From contig NZ_NFJL01000010.1 in the NCBI RefSeq assembly GCF_002159835.1, positions 1 to 64,000 on the forward strand: 64,000 nucleotides of DNA, read 5' to 3'. The stretch's first letter is position 1; each line of letters begins with the position of its first letter. Positions 9,813 through 19,331 of this stretch are shown here, piece after piece. The notes beneath the pieces were generated by a model that was not told the DNA's origin, did no database searches, and worked only from the letters and a program-made list of their open reading frames with translations. A program made the translations under genes and the position numbers. This DNA is from Blautia sp. An249 (GTDB lineage: Bacteria; Bacillota; Clostridia; Lachnospirales; Lachnospiraceae).

Positions 9813-10664
9813 ATGAAGAAAACAAGGATCCTGTTTGATATTATCCGCATTTTTGTCTTTCTGGTTGCTCTCTCCGTGTTGTTATATCCAACGGTAAGCA
9901 ACTATCTCTATGAGAAAAACAGCTCCAGGGCAATCAGCCTTTACGATGAGGCGGCGGCAAAGCTGTCCCGGGAGAGGCGGCAGGCTCTTCTGGAAGAAGC
10001 CAGGGCATACAATGCCCGTCTGGTAGGAAATACCTCCGTTGAAGGAGATACGTTTGAAACCAGTAAAGAAGAAACATCAGCAGAATACAGCCAACTGTTA
10101 AATATGGACAGCAGCGGCATGATGGGATCTGTCATAATCCCTGAAATTGATGAAGAACTTCCTATCTACCATACGACCTCAGAAGCTGTCCTGCAAAAAG
10201 GAGTGGGACATTTCCCATCTTCTTCTCTTCCGGTAGGCGGGGATTCCACTCATGCCGTCCTGACCGGACACCGGGGGCTGCCTTCGAAGAAGCTTTTTAC
10301 AGATCTGGATAAGATAGTGGAAGGCGACGTGTTTTATATCCGTATTCTGGAGGAAACCTTAGCCTATCAGGTGGATCAGATTCTGACGGTACTGCCGCAG
10401 GAGACCCAGGCTTTGCAGATTGAAGAGGGAAAGGACTATGTAACCCTGGTGACCTGCACCCCTTATGCGGTAAATACCCACCGGCTGCTGATCCGTGGTC
10501 ACAGAATTCCGTATGAGGACGCAGAGAAAATTGATCCCCCTCAGATTGATACAGGGCTCAAAATACCATATGAAATTCAGGTTCTGCTGACAGGACTGGG
10601 GGTTCTTGTACTGATTATCATTATCTGGAAAATTTCCGGGAAAGTGAGGAAAAAGAAGAAATGA
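9813..10664 (+). CDS. Class C (pilus-polymerising) sortase
   Basis: 283 aa. An N-terminal membrane helix lies at residues 8-30 and a second at 259-276, the two-helix topology of class C sortases. Catalytic residues are visible: His153 in LTGHRG, Cys215 in TLVTCTPY and Arg224 in NTHRLL. The enzyme cleaves the LPGTG-type signal and joins pilin subunits through a lysine isopeptide bond. It lies between the two pilin genes, and its stop overlaps the next start (ATGA at 10661), so the two are translationally coupled. Confidence 0.95.
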   Translation: MKKTRILFDIIRIFVFLVALSVLLYPTVSNYLYEKNSSRAISLYDEAAAKLSRERRQALLEEARAYNARLVGNTSVEGDTFETSKEETSAEYSQLLNMDSSGMMGSVIIPEIDEELPIYHTTSEAVLQKGVGHFPSSSLPVGGDSTHAVLTGHRGLPSKKLFTDLDKIVEGDVFYIRILEETLAYQVDQILTVLPQETQALQIEEGKDYVTLVTCTPYAVNTHRLLIRGHRIPYEDAEKIDPPQIDTGLKIPYEIQVLLTGLGVLVLIIIIWKISGKVRKKKK

Positions 10665-11401
10665 AAGTAATCATAGGAAAATTGGGGTGGACGGGAATGC
10701 TGCTTACAGTTGTTCTGTTCCTGTCGGCTGTCTCTGTGGCGGCAGACAGTCCAGTCGGTTCCATCACTGTCTTTTACCATGGGGTAACGCCTCAGGAAGA
10801 AAGTATTGCGTTAAGCGGGGCAGAGTTTTCTCTGTATCCTGTCGGCAGTTACGAAGAAGGGAAATGGAATCTAAAGGACGAATTTGCCTCCTGTGGGGTG
10901 TCCCTGACAGACAGCAGCGCCTCTGGAAGATATGAAGCGGCTCAGAAGCTGTACGCCTTTGTACAGAAGCAGCAGACAGAAGGGGTGCAGCAAACCACGA
11001 ACGCCAGTGGCTATGCGGTATTTGAAGGATTAGAGGAGGGTCTTTATCTCCTTGCACCCACAGGGGATGTGACCTTAAGGGAAGGAGTCTTCCGATCCGA
11101 TCCGTTTCTAGCCCAGATTCCGGAAACAGGCGAAGATGGGACACTATCGTATGACATTACTGTGGAACCGAAAAATGAATGGGCAGCAGACAAAGAGGAG
11201 GAAGAGAACCCGGCAGGGGGATTCTCTTCGGCAGGAGTGAAAACTCCGGATACTTCTTCTTCCTCTAAAGGAAGCGTTAAAACGGGAGACAACACTCCGG
11301 TTGGGTTCCTGGCAGGAATCCTGACAGTCAGTACAGCCCTGATATTCTCTGTGCTGATCCTCAGTTACAGAAAAAGCAGAATCGGTCAGAAGAAACTCTG
11401 A
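10661..11401 (+). CDS. Minor pilin-like cell-surface protein
   Basis: 246 aa. A signal peptide (hydrophobic region residues 10-25) is followed by one SpaA-like fold: the segment SIALSGAEFSLYPVG begins the domain and GYAVFEGLEEGLYLLAPTG is its G-strand/E-box region. A Ser/Pro-rich linker follows, then VKTGDNTP, a membrane helix and a basic tail. VKTGD-type ends are common variant sorting signals in Clostridia. It overlaps the sortase stop by 4 nt. It probably forms the base or an accessory subunit of the pilus; which one is not determinable here. Confidence 0.8.
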   Translation: MKVIIGKLGWTGMLLTVVLFLSAVSVAADSPVGSITVFYHGVTPQEESIALSGAEFSLYPVGSYEEGKWNLKDEFASCGVSLTDSSASGRYEAAQKLYAFVQKQQTEGVQQTTNASGYAVFEGLEEGLYLLAPTGDVTLREGVFRSDPFLAQIPETGEDGTLSYDITVEPKNEWAADKEEEENPAGGFSSAGVKTPDTSSSSKGSVKTGDNTPVGFLAGILTVSTALIFSVLILSYRKSRIGQKKL

Positions 11402-11433
11402 AATCTCAACAGAAAGGAAAGGAGCGGACACGT

Positions 11434-12408
11434 ATGCCGATGCATCAGAATTTAACAGGCAGAACCTTTGGGAAACTGAAAGTTCTAAAACGGCTGGATG
11501 AGAAACAGGATCGGTACTATGTCTGGCTGTGCCAGTGCGAGTGTGGAAATATCATTAAGGTAAACACCCGGCGGCTGACCCGGGGAACGGTAACCGACTG
11601 CGGATGTACAGAAAAAAAGACAGCCAGAAACGGCTCGATTGCCGAAGATTTAACCGGCAGACGTTTCGGGAAACTGGTGGCCCTAAGCCGGGCCCAAAAC
11701 CAGAACGGCAGAACCTGTTGGCTGTGCCGGTGCGACTGCGGCAGAGAGAAGATCGTGGCGGCCCATGAATTAAAAGCAGGAAAGACCAAAAGCTGCGGCT
11801 GTGCCCGGATGCAGCGGGGGAAAGGCGTCAGGAACATATATGGGAAGAAATTCGGCAGACTGACTCCTATGTATCCCACAGAGAAAAGAGATCGTAAAGG
11901 GGGTGTTTACTGGCACTGCCGGTGCGACTGCGGAAGGGAAACCGATGTGACAGAGGACGGTCTGGTATGGGGAAACTACCGAAGCTGCGGATGTCTGAAG
12001 CAGGAAATCCAGGAACAGCTTCCGGAACGTCTCCATCATGTGGACGGAACCTGTATAGAAATTCTGGAAAAAAGAAAATACAGGAAAGATAATACCAGTG
12101 GATTCCGGGGAGTCTATCTGACCAAAAACGGAAAGTATAAGACCTGTATCGGCCTGAAACAGACCCGGTACTGGCTTGGCACTTATGAAACCTTTGAAGA
12201 AGCGGTGCGGGTACGAATGGAAGCGGAGAAACTGCTTCACGGAGGATTCTTAAAGGCTTATTACCAATGGAAAGAACAGGCAGAGAAAAATCCCCGGTGG
12301 GAAAAAGAGAATCCCTTTTCCTTCCAGGTGGAAAAAGTCAACGGTGCATTAGCAATTGTCCGGGATACCGGAAAGGAAAAAGAACAAAAAGGAGGGGACG
12401 GTCTGTGA
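11434..12408 (+). CDS. AP2-domain protein with three Cys-rich zinc-type repeats
   Basis: 324 aa, no signal peptide. Three tandem repeats (about residues 7-58, 73-123, 135-187) each begin LTGR/YGKxFGxL and end in paired cysteine motifs: WLCQCECG...DCGC, WLCRCDCG...SCGC and WHCRCDCG...SCGC. Each could bind one zinc. Residues about 210-260 (TSGFRGVY...WLGTYETFEEA) are an AP2/ERF-like DNA-binding domain. Such proteins are usually seen in phages and mobile elements, linked to homing endonucleases. Here it lies 32 bp after the pilin gene, with no obvious terminator between. It may regulate the pilus locus or be a relic of mobile DNA; no nuclease motif (HNH) is visible. Confidence 0.8.
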   Translation: MPMHQNLTGRTFGKLKVLKRLDEKQDRYYVWLCQCECGNIIKVNTRRLTRGTVTDCGCTEKKTARNGSIAEDLTGRRFGKLVALSRAQNQNGRTCWLCRCDCGREKIVAAHELKAGKTKSCGCARMQRGKGVRNIYGKKFGRLTPMYPTEKRDRKGGVYWHCRCDCGRETDVTEDGLVWGNYRSCGCLKQEIQEQLPERLHHVDGTCIEILEKRKYRKDNTSGFRGVYLTKNGKYKTCIGLKQTRYWLGTYETFEEAVRVRMEAEKLLHGGFLKAYYQWKEQAEKNPRWEKENPFSFQVEKVNGALAIVRDTGKEKEQKGGDGL

Positions 12409-12508
12409 AACATAGGAAACGAATTCCGGCATTTACCCGGGAGTTCTCGCTGGAAAATATTTGAAAATAATGGGATATAGTGGTAATAGAAATTTTTCAG
12501 GAGATAAA

Positions 12509-13051
12509 ATGAGAGGAATATTACTATATGACCTGGATCTGCCGGATAGTGAAAGCTGGGTCAGACAGATTCAGGATGCATTAAAAAATACAAAAGATAT
12601 TTCCTCTTTTGAGGAACTGCAGCAAGTCATAAAGGATAAGAAACGTACAGGACTGTCAGCGTTTCGGATTCCCCGCATATTATCGGAAGAGGAGACAGAG
12701 GATAAGGAAAGTATTGTGGTTTCCTGGAAAGGAAATATACAGAAAATTTTATGTCATAAGATTACTTACGTAGAGAGCAATAAACGTACTGTGAAGATTG
12801 TCACCAAAGAAAAAGAATATGTAATTTATATGAAGATGGATTATCTGGAAATGAAGCTGCCGGATTACTTCCTGAGAACTCACCAGAGTTATCTTATTAA
12901 CATGGAATTTGTCCGAAGGTTTTCGACAGAGGGAGTGATACTTTCCGGAGAAAAACTGGAGATACCCATCAGCCGTTCCAGGTATAAAGAGACGAAAAAG
13001 AAATTTGAAGAGTATTATAAGATTGAGGGTGTCCCAAAAGTCATAAAATGA
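12509..13051 (+). CDS. LytTR-family DNA-binding regulator
   Basis: 180 aa from the ATG at 12509, which has AGGAG five bases upstream; a TTG at 12461 would add 16 residues without a ribosome site. The C-terminal 105 residues are a LytTR domain: KILCHKITYVESNKRTVKI, then LPDYFLRTHQSYLINMEFV and IPISRSRYKETKKKF. The N-terminal 65 residues begin MRGILLYDLDLPD, look like a degenerate receiver-type fold and lack a clear phospho-acceptor set. LytTR regulators often control surface and fimbrial genes. Position directly after the pilus genes suggests local control. Confidence 0.85.
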   Translation: MRGILLYDLDLPDSESWVRQIQDALKNTKDISSFEELQQVIKDKKRTGLSAFRIPRILSEEETEDKESIVVSWKGNIQKILCHKITYVESNKRTVKIVTKEKEYVIYMKMDYLEMKLPDYFLRTHQSYLINMEFVRRFSTEGVILSGEKLEIPISRSRYKETKKKFEEYYKIEGVPKVIK

Positions 13052-13054
13052 CTT

Positions 13055-13075
13055 GAAGGGATACCCTTCTTTTGT
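13055..13075 (+). terminator. Weak intrinsic terminator after the LytTR gene
   Basis: AAGGG-ATA-CCCTT followed by CTTTTG. The short five-pair stem and broken U-run make it weak. Confidence 0.4.
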
Positions 13076-13132
13076 ATGGACTTTAGTTTATGGTCAGTAT
13101 CAAAGTTTTTCTGGTTATAACCGTAATAAATA

Positions 13133-13161
13133 TTTATATTTTGGGATTTTTGGAGTATACT
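13133..13161 (+). promoter_or_regulatory. Candidate promoter of the AAA ATPase gene
   Basis: TTTATA at 13133-13138 and TATACT at 13156-13161 with a 17-bp spacer, in an AT-rich gap, close to the GGAGGTGAT ribosome site at 13171. Confidence 0.4.
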
Positions 13162-13183
13162 ATTAAGAATGGAGGTGATACCA

Positions 13184-14395
13184 ATGATTTATAGACCGTT
13201 ATATGTAGATAAAATTATGGCGTATGTGGATACGCCATTTGTAAAAATTCTTACCGGTGTTCGACGCTGTGGCAAGTCTACCATACTTAAGATGATTATG
13301 GAAAAACTTCAAAAGGAAAAAAACGTTCCTGCTGATCGGATTGTCAGTTACCGCTTTGACTCAATGGAATATGAGGATATGACAGCGAAACAGATGTTCT
13401 CAGAATTAAAGGGAAGAATAGGGCAGAGCGGCAAGACCTATTTTTTTCTTGATGAAGTACAGGAAGTTTCAGGCTGGGAGAAAGTAGTAAATTCTCTGTC
13501 CTCGGATTATGATACAGACATCTATGTAACAGGTTCTAACTCTCGTATGATGTCATCTGAAATCTCTACGTATCTGACAGGAAGATATATTTCTTTTCGT
13601 ATTTACACGCTTTCTTTTGAGGAATATCTCACATTTAAGTCGCAATACGATACGGTTGGCGACGTAAAAAAAGAATTTGCAGATTATGTCAGACTTGGTG
13701 GTTTCCCTGTGACTCATCTGAAGAAATATACCCAGGAGGAAGTTTATACGATCGTCCGGGATATTTATAATTCTACAGTGTTTTCAGATATTGTAAGACG
13801 CAGTCAAATACGCAAGATCGATCAGCTTGAGCGAATCGTAAAATATACCTTCAGCAATGTAGGAAATACTTTCTCTGCGAAATCCATATCGGATTATCTC
13901 AAAGCGGAACAAAGAAAGCTTGATAATGAAACAGTTTACAGTTATCTTGAAAAACTGGAAAAGGCATATTTGCTTCACCGCTGTTCCCGTTATGATTTAC
14001 AGGGAAAGGAGATTCTTAAAACTCAGGAAAAGTTTTATCTTGCCGATGTGGCGTTAAGATATAGCGTCCTTGGATATTCAGAGGAAACCGTGGCATCAGG
14101 CCTTGAGAATATTGTTTATTTAGAGTTGTGCCGCAGGGGATATACGGTTTATATCGGTAAATTCGGTGACAGCGAAATAGATTTTGTAGCTGAAAGACAG
14201 AACGAGAAACTGTATGTGCAGGTAACACAGGAAATACGAACAGAAAAAACTGAAAGAAGAGAATATGAAAGACTTTTACAAATCAAAGATAATTATCCGA
14301 AATACGTTTTGAGAACAGATTTATTTGCCGATGGAAATTATGAAGGCATTAAAACCATGCACATAGCAGATTTTCTGCTGAGTAAAAGTTTTTGA
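13184..14395 (+). CDS. AAA ATPase with C-terminal DUF4143 domain
   Basis: 403 aa from the ATG at 13184, which follows a perfect GGAGGTGAT site (13171-13179); the ATG at 13169 would place that site inside the gene. Walker A is GVRRCGKST (residues 25-33), Walker B YFFLDEVQEV. The C-terminal third has the nuclease-like DUF4143 pattern: YLELCRRGYTVYIGKFGDSEIDFVAERQNEKLYVQV. These stand-alone ATPases are scattered among bacteria and archaea; their function is not established. The gene is more AT-rich than its neighbours and sits directly beside a truncated gene, which suggests acquisition. Confidence 0.88.
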   Translation: MIYRPLYVDKIMAYVDTPFVKILTGVRRCGKSTILKMIMEKLQKEKNVPADRIVSYRFDSMEYEDMTAKQMFSELKGRIGQSGKTYFFLDEVQEVSGWEKVVNSLSSDYDTDIYVTGSNSRMMSSEISTYLTGRYISFRIYTLSFEEYLTFKSQYDTVGDVKKEFADYVRLGGFPVTHLKKYTQEEVYTIVRDIYNSTVFSDIVRRSQIRKIDQLERIVKYTFSNVGNTFSAKSISDYLKAEQRKLDNETVYSYLEKLEKAYLLHRCSRYDLQGKEILKTQEKFYLADVALRYSVLGYSEETVASGLENIVYLELCRRGYTVYIGKFGDSEIDFVAERQNEKLYVQVTQEIRTEKTERREYERLLQIKDNYPKYVLRTDLFADGNYEGIKTMHIADFLLSKSF

Positions 14396-14414
14396 TATGA
14401 GATCTGCCTAAAAT

Positions 14415-14990
14415 GTGAGGGCGGACTGGCACTGCGCCCATTGGACAAAGATTATGCAGTATGCGGGAGAATACATAGACATTGCGCGCATGGCGGACGA
14501 CCTTGGGTCTCAGAAAGCGCCTCTTATCAGCCCGGACAATTACCGGGAAGTGGTCATGCCGGCCCATCAGAAAATCGTGAACCATATCCGTTCTTTAAAG
14601 CCGGACATTAAGATTGTATATCACTGTGACGGTTCCATCCGTGAATTTCTTCCGTATTTTATTAAAGATGTGGGCTTTGACTGCTGGAATCCTGTTCAGG
14701 TAAGCGCAGAAGGAATGGACGATACTGCCTGGCTGAAAGAGACCTACGGAGATAAGATTACCTTTTGGGGAGCCGGATGCGACAGCCAGCAGGTAATTGC
14801 AAAATGCACTCCCGATGAGATTCGTGCTGAGGTGCGAAGAAGAATTAATGATCTGGCGGCAGGGGGAGGTTTGATTTTAGGATCTATCCACAATTTACAG
14901 AAAAACGTTCCACCGGAAAACATGGTGGCCTTCTATGACGCGATCTGTGAATACAGCGTAAAGTATTATGAAAACGGAGGTCATGTGTAA
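14415..14990 (+). pseudogene. C-terminal remnant of a uroporphyrinogen-decarboxylase-family methyltransferase
   Basis: 191 codons remain of a family that is normally 330-400 aa. The surviving part covers YIDIARMADDLGSQKAPL, the barrel segment KIVYHCDGSIREFLP, FWGAGCDSQQVI and TPDEIRAEVRRRI...GGLILGSIHN, the substrate-side C-terminal half of the UroD/MtaA-like barrel. The N-terminal half is missing and is not found upstream; the AAA ATPase ends 20 bp before. No ribosome site precedes the first ATG. An intrinsic terminator follows at 15012. Most likely a decayed gene truncated when the ATPase arrived. A distant relative with the same EIRAEVRR motif is intact at 32281. Confidence 0.75.
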
Positions 14991-15011
14991 AGGCTGCACG
15001 ATAAATGAACT

Positions 15012-15041
15012 GGAGGCTTGAATTTTCAAGCCTCCTTTTTG
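15012..15041 (+). terminator. Intrinsic terminator
   Basis: An 11-bp stem, GGAGGCTTGAA with TTCAAGCCTCC, around a TT loop, then TTTTT. It ends the truncated gene and faces the convergent CorC/HlyC gene. Confidence 0.85.
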
Positions 15042-15044
15042 TCT

Positions 15045-16361
15045 TTATTCAGATATTTTTTTCATCCGAACCTGCCGGATGGTATTGCCTTCTGTCTGTT
15101 CCACACAGAACAGATACCCGCAGGCTTCCACCGGTTCCTGTTTCTGCAGGGTGGGAATATATCCTAACTGTTCGATCAGATAGCCGGAAATGGTATCATA
15201 GTCTTCAGATTCCAGTTTCAGACCGAACTGTTCGTTAATTTCGTCAATGGTCAGACTGCCGTCCAAGAGAAACTCATTTTCATTTACCGGAATGACTTCC
15301 GGCGCCACCTCTTCATACTCTTCGTTAATGTCTCCCATGATTTCTTCTACCAGATCTTCGATGGTTACAATTCCGGAGAAACCGCCGTATTCGTCCACCA
15401 GAACTGCCATATGAACCCGGCCGGCCTGCATTTCCCGAAAGAGCTGGGCGGCGTCTTTTTTCTCCGGTACGAAAAAGGGGCTGTGAAGCATCTGACGGAT
15501 TTCCTCTCTGGAAGGTTCGCCCTTTCTCAGGCGGATCATCACGTCTTTCACATGGAGAATGCCCACAATGTTATCAATCTCTTCCTCATATACAGGAATC
15601 CGGGAATGTCTCGTCTGAAGCAGCTCATCCAGAATTTCGTCCAAAGGATCTTCCAGATTAAGAACCACCACTTTCTGACGGGGAACCATAATCTCCCGGG
15701 CATTTTTATCGGAGAAAGAAAATACCGAATCAATCATTTCCTTCTCATTGTCGTCAAAGGTACCGTGTTCATGACCGAGTTTCAGCATGGCCCGAAGCTC
15801 TTCTTCCGTGACAGCCTCTTCCGTATCCTCCGTCTTTAAACGAAGCAGTCTCAGCACCCCTTTGGTAGAGACGGACAAAAGCCGGATAAAGGGTGACAGA
15901 ATAACGGAAATATAATGAATGGGCATCACCGTTACCATACAGAAAGTCTCAGCCTTTTGCAGGGCAATCCGCTTAGGCACCAGCTCTCCGAACACCAGAT
16001 TGAAAAACATAAGTACAAGGGTTACACCGTTATGGGCAATGGCCGAACTGTAAGGGATTTGAAACTGCTCCATCCACTGGGCTAAAACCGGGGAAATTCC
16101 GGCTGCTGCGGACGCACTGGAATAAAAGCCGGCAAAGGTAATCGCCACCTGTATGGTAGAAAGAAATTTCGTGGAATCTTCAAAGAGACTCTGAATGACC
16201 AGAGCTTTCTTATTGCCGTCTTCTGCAAGGGAACGGATGCGGTTCTTATTAACCGATACCACCGCCATCTCTGCTCCGGCAAAAAAAGCGTTCATCAGAG
16301 TAAAGAACAGTAAAAGAAGTAACTGAAAAAGAATAGAGTTACCGTCAGGGTCTGTTTCCAT
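15045..16361 (-). CDS. CorC/HlyC-family membrane protein (DUF21 + CBS pair)
   Basis: 438 aa. Domain order is a four-helix DUF21/CNNM region (starting ILFQLLLLLFFTLMNAFFAGAEMA), two CBS domains (MVPRQKVVVLNLEDPLDEIL...VGILHVKDVM and FFVPEKKDAAQLFREMQ...GIVTIEDLVEEIMGDI) and a CorC_HlyC C-terminal domain (FLLDGSLTIDEINEQFGL). Members are implicated in Mg2+ or other divalent-cation efflux; haemolysin is a historical name. Start taken at 16361, with AGGAGG 13 bases upstream; the longer reading frame to 16430 has no ribosome site. Monocistronic, convergent with the truncated gene. Confidence 0.92.
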   Translation of the reverse strand: METDPDGNSILFQLLLLLFFTLMNAFFAGAEMAVVSVNKNRIRSLAEDGNKKALVIQSLFEDSTKFLSTIQVAITFAGFYSSASAAAGISPVLAQWMEQFQIPYSSAIAHNGVTLVLMFFNLVFGELVPKRIALQKAETFCMVTVMPIHYISVILSPFIRLLSVSTKGVLRLLRLKTEDTEEAVTEEELRAMLKLGHEHGTFDDNEKEMIDSVFSFSDKNAREIMVPRQKVVVLNLEDPLDEILDELLQTRHSRIPVYEEEIDNIVGILHVKDVMIRLRKGEPSREEIRQMLHSPFFVPEKKDAAQLFREMQAGRVHMAVLVDEYGGFSGIVTIEDLVEEIMGDINEEYEEVAPEVIPVNENEFLLDGSLTIDEINEQFGLKLESEDYDTISGYLIEQLGYIPTLQKQEPVEACGYLFCVEQTEGNTIRQVRMKKISE

Positions 16362-16520
16362 AATAAAATAAAATCCTCCTGTTAAATAATTTTTTAGGAG
16401 TAGTATAGCATGGGATTTTAAAAGGCGCAAGTTGAAAATTTTACTGTTTCTGAAACAAATTTACAGGCAGGTATAAAGTAAAATAGAAGAAAGATTACGG
16501 AGATGACAGGGGATGAAATT

Positions 16521-19331
16521 ATGGGAGAAAAAGGAGCATTACTCAAAGAGAGATACCGGTTAGAAACACAGATCCAGGAAGGCGGATTCGGCACGGCTTG
16601 GCTGGCCAGAGATGAGATGCTGAATATATCCGTTGCAGTGAAGGAATACAGCAGTACAGATCCGAAGAGTAAGGAAAAGTTTTTAAAAGAAGCCAGAAAC
16701 CTGGCCAGATTCACACAGGAAGCCGGAATTGTAAACGTCCGGGATTATCTGGAAGAGAACGGAGCCGTGTATCTGGTTATGGAATATCTGGAAGGGCAGG
16801 ATCTGAAATCTTATATTGAAGAGAATGGAACGCTCTCTTTTGAACGGGCGGCCCAACTTCTGTGTCCGGTGATGGATACCCTGATAAAGCTTCACGGGGA
16901 AGGGATTTTACATCGGGACATCAGCCCGGACAACATTCGCGTACTGCCTGACGGCTCTATGAAGCTGCTGGACTTTGGTTCCGCTATTGATATGGAACAG
17001 AGAGAGGGAAAGACAGTTACCGTGACGGTAAAAAAGGGATATGCCCCCTACGAACAGTATATGGACAAATCTCTGCAGGGTCCATGGACAGATGTATACG
17101 CCCTGTGTGCCACCATCTATCAGTGCATTACGGGCAGAACGCCCATGGACAGTCTGCAGCGTTCTTTCCGGGATGAGCTGGAACCTCCTTCCAGACTGGG
17201 AGGGGAGATTTCCCCGTATCAGGAAGAAGTTCTGATGAAAGGGCTGGCCGTCAGGGCAGATCACAGGATCCGGACCGTAGAAGAACTGCAGCAGAGACTG
17301 TTTCAGGAAAGCCCAAGGCCCACGGAATCAGAAAAGCCAAAAGTGACCGTCTCCAGGAAAAGAAGGGCGCAGAGAAAACCTCCGAAATATCGTCGGAAAA
17401 AGACCACCATTGCGGCAGTCCTTCTGGGAGTGATAGGAGGGATAATTCTCTTTTCGGCGGCGGGGATTTCCTATTTTCAAAATCCTTATCGAATCGAAGA
17501 TTCAGACTGGATCGAACTGAGCGAAGAAACCGTCACAGAAAAAATGGTGAAACGCATTGGACGTGATAAGGAAGTCAGGGGGATGCTTCTAAATAAATGC
17601 GTTCTGAATAACGAAACCTTAGAACTCTTTACAGAGCTGGATTCTGTAACCGAGATTCGCCTCAACAACTGTACCGGGTTTACCAGTTTAGAACCTCTGT
17701 CAAAAATGGAAAATCTGGAGTACATCGACTTTTCCCAGATAGAAAACTTTGACGGAAATCAGTATTTTTCCGGAGATTTTTCAGGAATTAAGGAGCTGGC
17801 AGTTACCAGCACAGACTTGGGAAACGGAACTTCCTTTCTGAAAAATTTCCCGGGATTAACCCGACTCTATATGGGAAACTGCAAAGGAGTGGAGGATTTG
17901 GAATTTCTGGGAGGAATGAAAGAGTTGACCAGGCTGTCTTTTTCCAATATGGAACTTGACGGAGTAAAGGCAGACCCGCTTTCGGATTGTACAAAGTTAG
18001 AAGTGGTCAATTACAGTAAAACAGGACTTTCGGATTTAAGCTGGACAGCTTCCTGTAAGAATTTAAGGGAGCTTCAGGCGGACCAGTGTCAAATTGTGGA
18101 TCTGAGTCCCCTGGAAGCCTGTAAAGGACTTACCACCCTTTCCTTAAGCGGGAATCAGATTTCAGACATCAGCAGTCTGAGAGGTTTAAGCGAACTGCTT
18201 ACGGTGGATTTAAGCCAGAATGCTATTTCTGATATTACAGGGATGGAGGGAAAAACCAAGCTGCAGGACTTTGACATCAGTGAAAATCAGGTGGCGGATT
18301 TATCTCCTCTGAAGGACAGCGCCGGCCTTCACATTTTAGATGTAAAGAAAAATAAGCTGACGGAGATAGGAACGGTGGAGAATTTCCCCAAATTGCTTAA
18401 CCTGTACGCAGATCAAAATGAGATCGCAGATCTCACCCCCATAAACGGCTGTAAAGATCTGGCTTACCTGGGAATATCAGAGAATCAGATTTCCTCTTTA
18501 GACGCCTGCCGGGGACTAATAGAGTTAAAGATGCTCTTTGCAGGAAACAACCAGATTTCGTCCATAGATCCCCTGGAAGGATGCACCAATCTGACCAATC
18601 TGGAACTTCAGAATAACCAGATACGGGATCTTTCGGCGCTGGGAAATCAATTCCAGGAGCTGGTGCATTTAAACATTTCCCATAACCGGGCAGCAGATCT
18701 TTCGCCCCTTGCCGACTGTGTTAAACTTTCCGTTTTGGTGGGAGACCATAACGAAATTACCTCTCTGGAAGGGCTGGAGAATAAAAGTTCATTGAAGGCG
18801 GTTGTTTTAAATGATAACCAAATCCGGGAAACAGATCCGCTGGGAAGCTCTTTCAACCAGTTAGTTTATCTGGATCTGGGGAATAATCAGGTTTCTGATA
18901 TTTCGCCGTTAAGTAACCTGACCATGGGAAAAGCAGTGCTGCTTTTAGAAAACAATCAGATTAAAGAGATACAGAGTCTTCCAAGCCACATTGAATACCA
19001 GGCGTTAATACTGTATGGGAATCCCATTGTGGAGTTATCGGCCCTGGAAGCCTTTGAAAAGGTAAACAGCATATGGGATATTTTGTACTTTTCTTATCAG
19101 GCCGGGCAGGACTACACCCTGGTGGGAAATTCCGGCTATAAAGAGAATCTGTATATCGTGGATGCGCCTGTGGAACAGCAGGCCGCTCTGCAAAGGCAGA
19201 TCAAAGAATCCCGAAGCCGGTTCAGCTCGGATCCCAATTTTGTAACGGCACAGGAGGCAGATGCGAATATGGAAGCCTATCGGAAAGAATTATTAAAAAC
19301 CTGGAATGGAGAGAGAGAAGATGAAAAATAA
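16521..19331 (+). CDS. Receptor-like Ser/Thr protein kinase with extracellular leucine-rich repeats
   Basis: 936 aa. The kinase domain (about residues 10-270) has the glycine loop GGFGTAW, VAVKEY lysine, the catalytic loop HRDISPDN, LDFGS and GYAPYEQY. One membrane helix (TIAAVLLGVIGGIILFSAAGISYF) lies near residue 300. The outside part is about 15 leucine-rich repeats of internalin type (for example LSGNQISDISSLRGLSEL). It should sense an extracellular partner and phosphorylate cytoplasmic targets. Start at 16521 is preferred (GGGG seven bases upstream) over 16503. The next gene, which has an FHA phosphothreonine-binding domain, overlaps its stop by 11 nt, so the pair probably works together. 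The kinase domain resembles that of the kinase at 51234. Confidence 0.93.
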   Translation: MGEKGALLKERYRLETQIQEGGFGTAWLARDEMLNISVAVKEYSSTDPKSKEKFLKEARNLARFTQEAGIVNVRDYLEENGAVYLVMEYLEGQDLKSYIEENGTLSFERAAQLLCPVMDTLIKLHGEGILHRDISPDNIRVLPDGSMKLLDFGSAIDMEQREGKTVTVTVKKGYAPYEQYMDKSLQGPWTDVYALCATIYQCITGRTPMDSLQRSFRDELEPPSRLGGEISPYQEEVLMKGLAVRADHRIRTVEELQQRLFQESPRPTESEKPKVTVSRKRRAQRKPPKYRRKKTTIAAVLLGVIGGIILFSAAGISYFQNPYRIEDSDWIELSEETVTEKMVKRIGRDKEVRGMLLNKCVLNNETLELFTELDSVTEIRLNNCTGFTSLEPLSKMENLEYIDFSQIENFDGNQYFSGDFSGIKELAVTSTDLGNGTSFLKNFPGLTRLYMGNCKGVEDLEFLGGMKELTRLSFSNMELDGVKADPLSDCTKLEVVNYSKTGLSDLSWTASCKNLRELQADQCQIVDLSPLEACKGLTTLSLSGNQISDISSLRGLSELLTVDLSQNAISDITGMEGKTKLQDFDISENQVADLSPLKDSAGLHILDVKKNKLTEIGTVENFPKLLNLYADQNEIADLTPINGCKDLAYLGISENQISSLDACRGLIELKMLFAGNNQISSIDPLEGCTNLTNLELQNNQIRDLSALGNQFQELVHLNISHNRAADLSPLADCVKLSVLVGDHNEITSLEGLENKSSLKAVVLNDNQIRETDPLGSSFNQLVYLDLGNNQVSDISPLSNLTMGKAVLLLENNQIKEIQSLPSHIEYQALILYGNPIVELSALEAFEKVNSIWDILYFSYQAGQDYTLVGNSGYKENLYIVDAPVEQQAALQRQIKESRSRFSSDPNFVTAQEADANMEAYRKELLKTWNGEREDEK

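Noticed and set aside
14415-14990. The 191-codon frame as a complete methyltransferase
   Set aside because: It lacks the N-terminal half of the barrel and a ribosome site, and the family is about twice as long.
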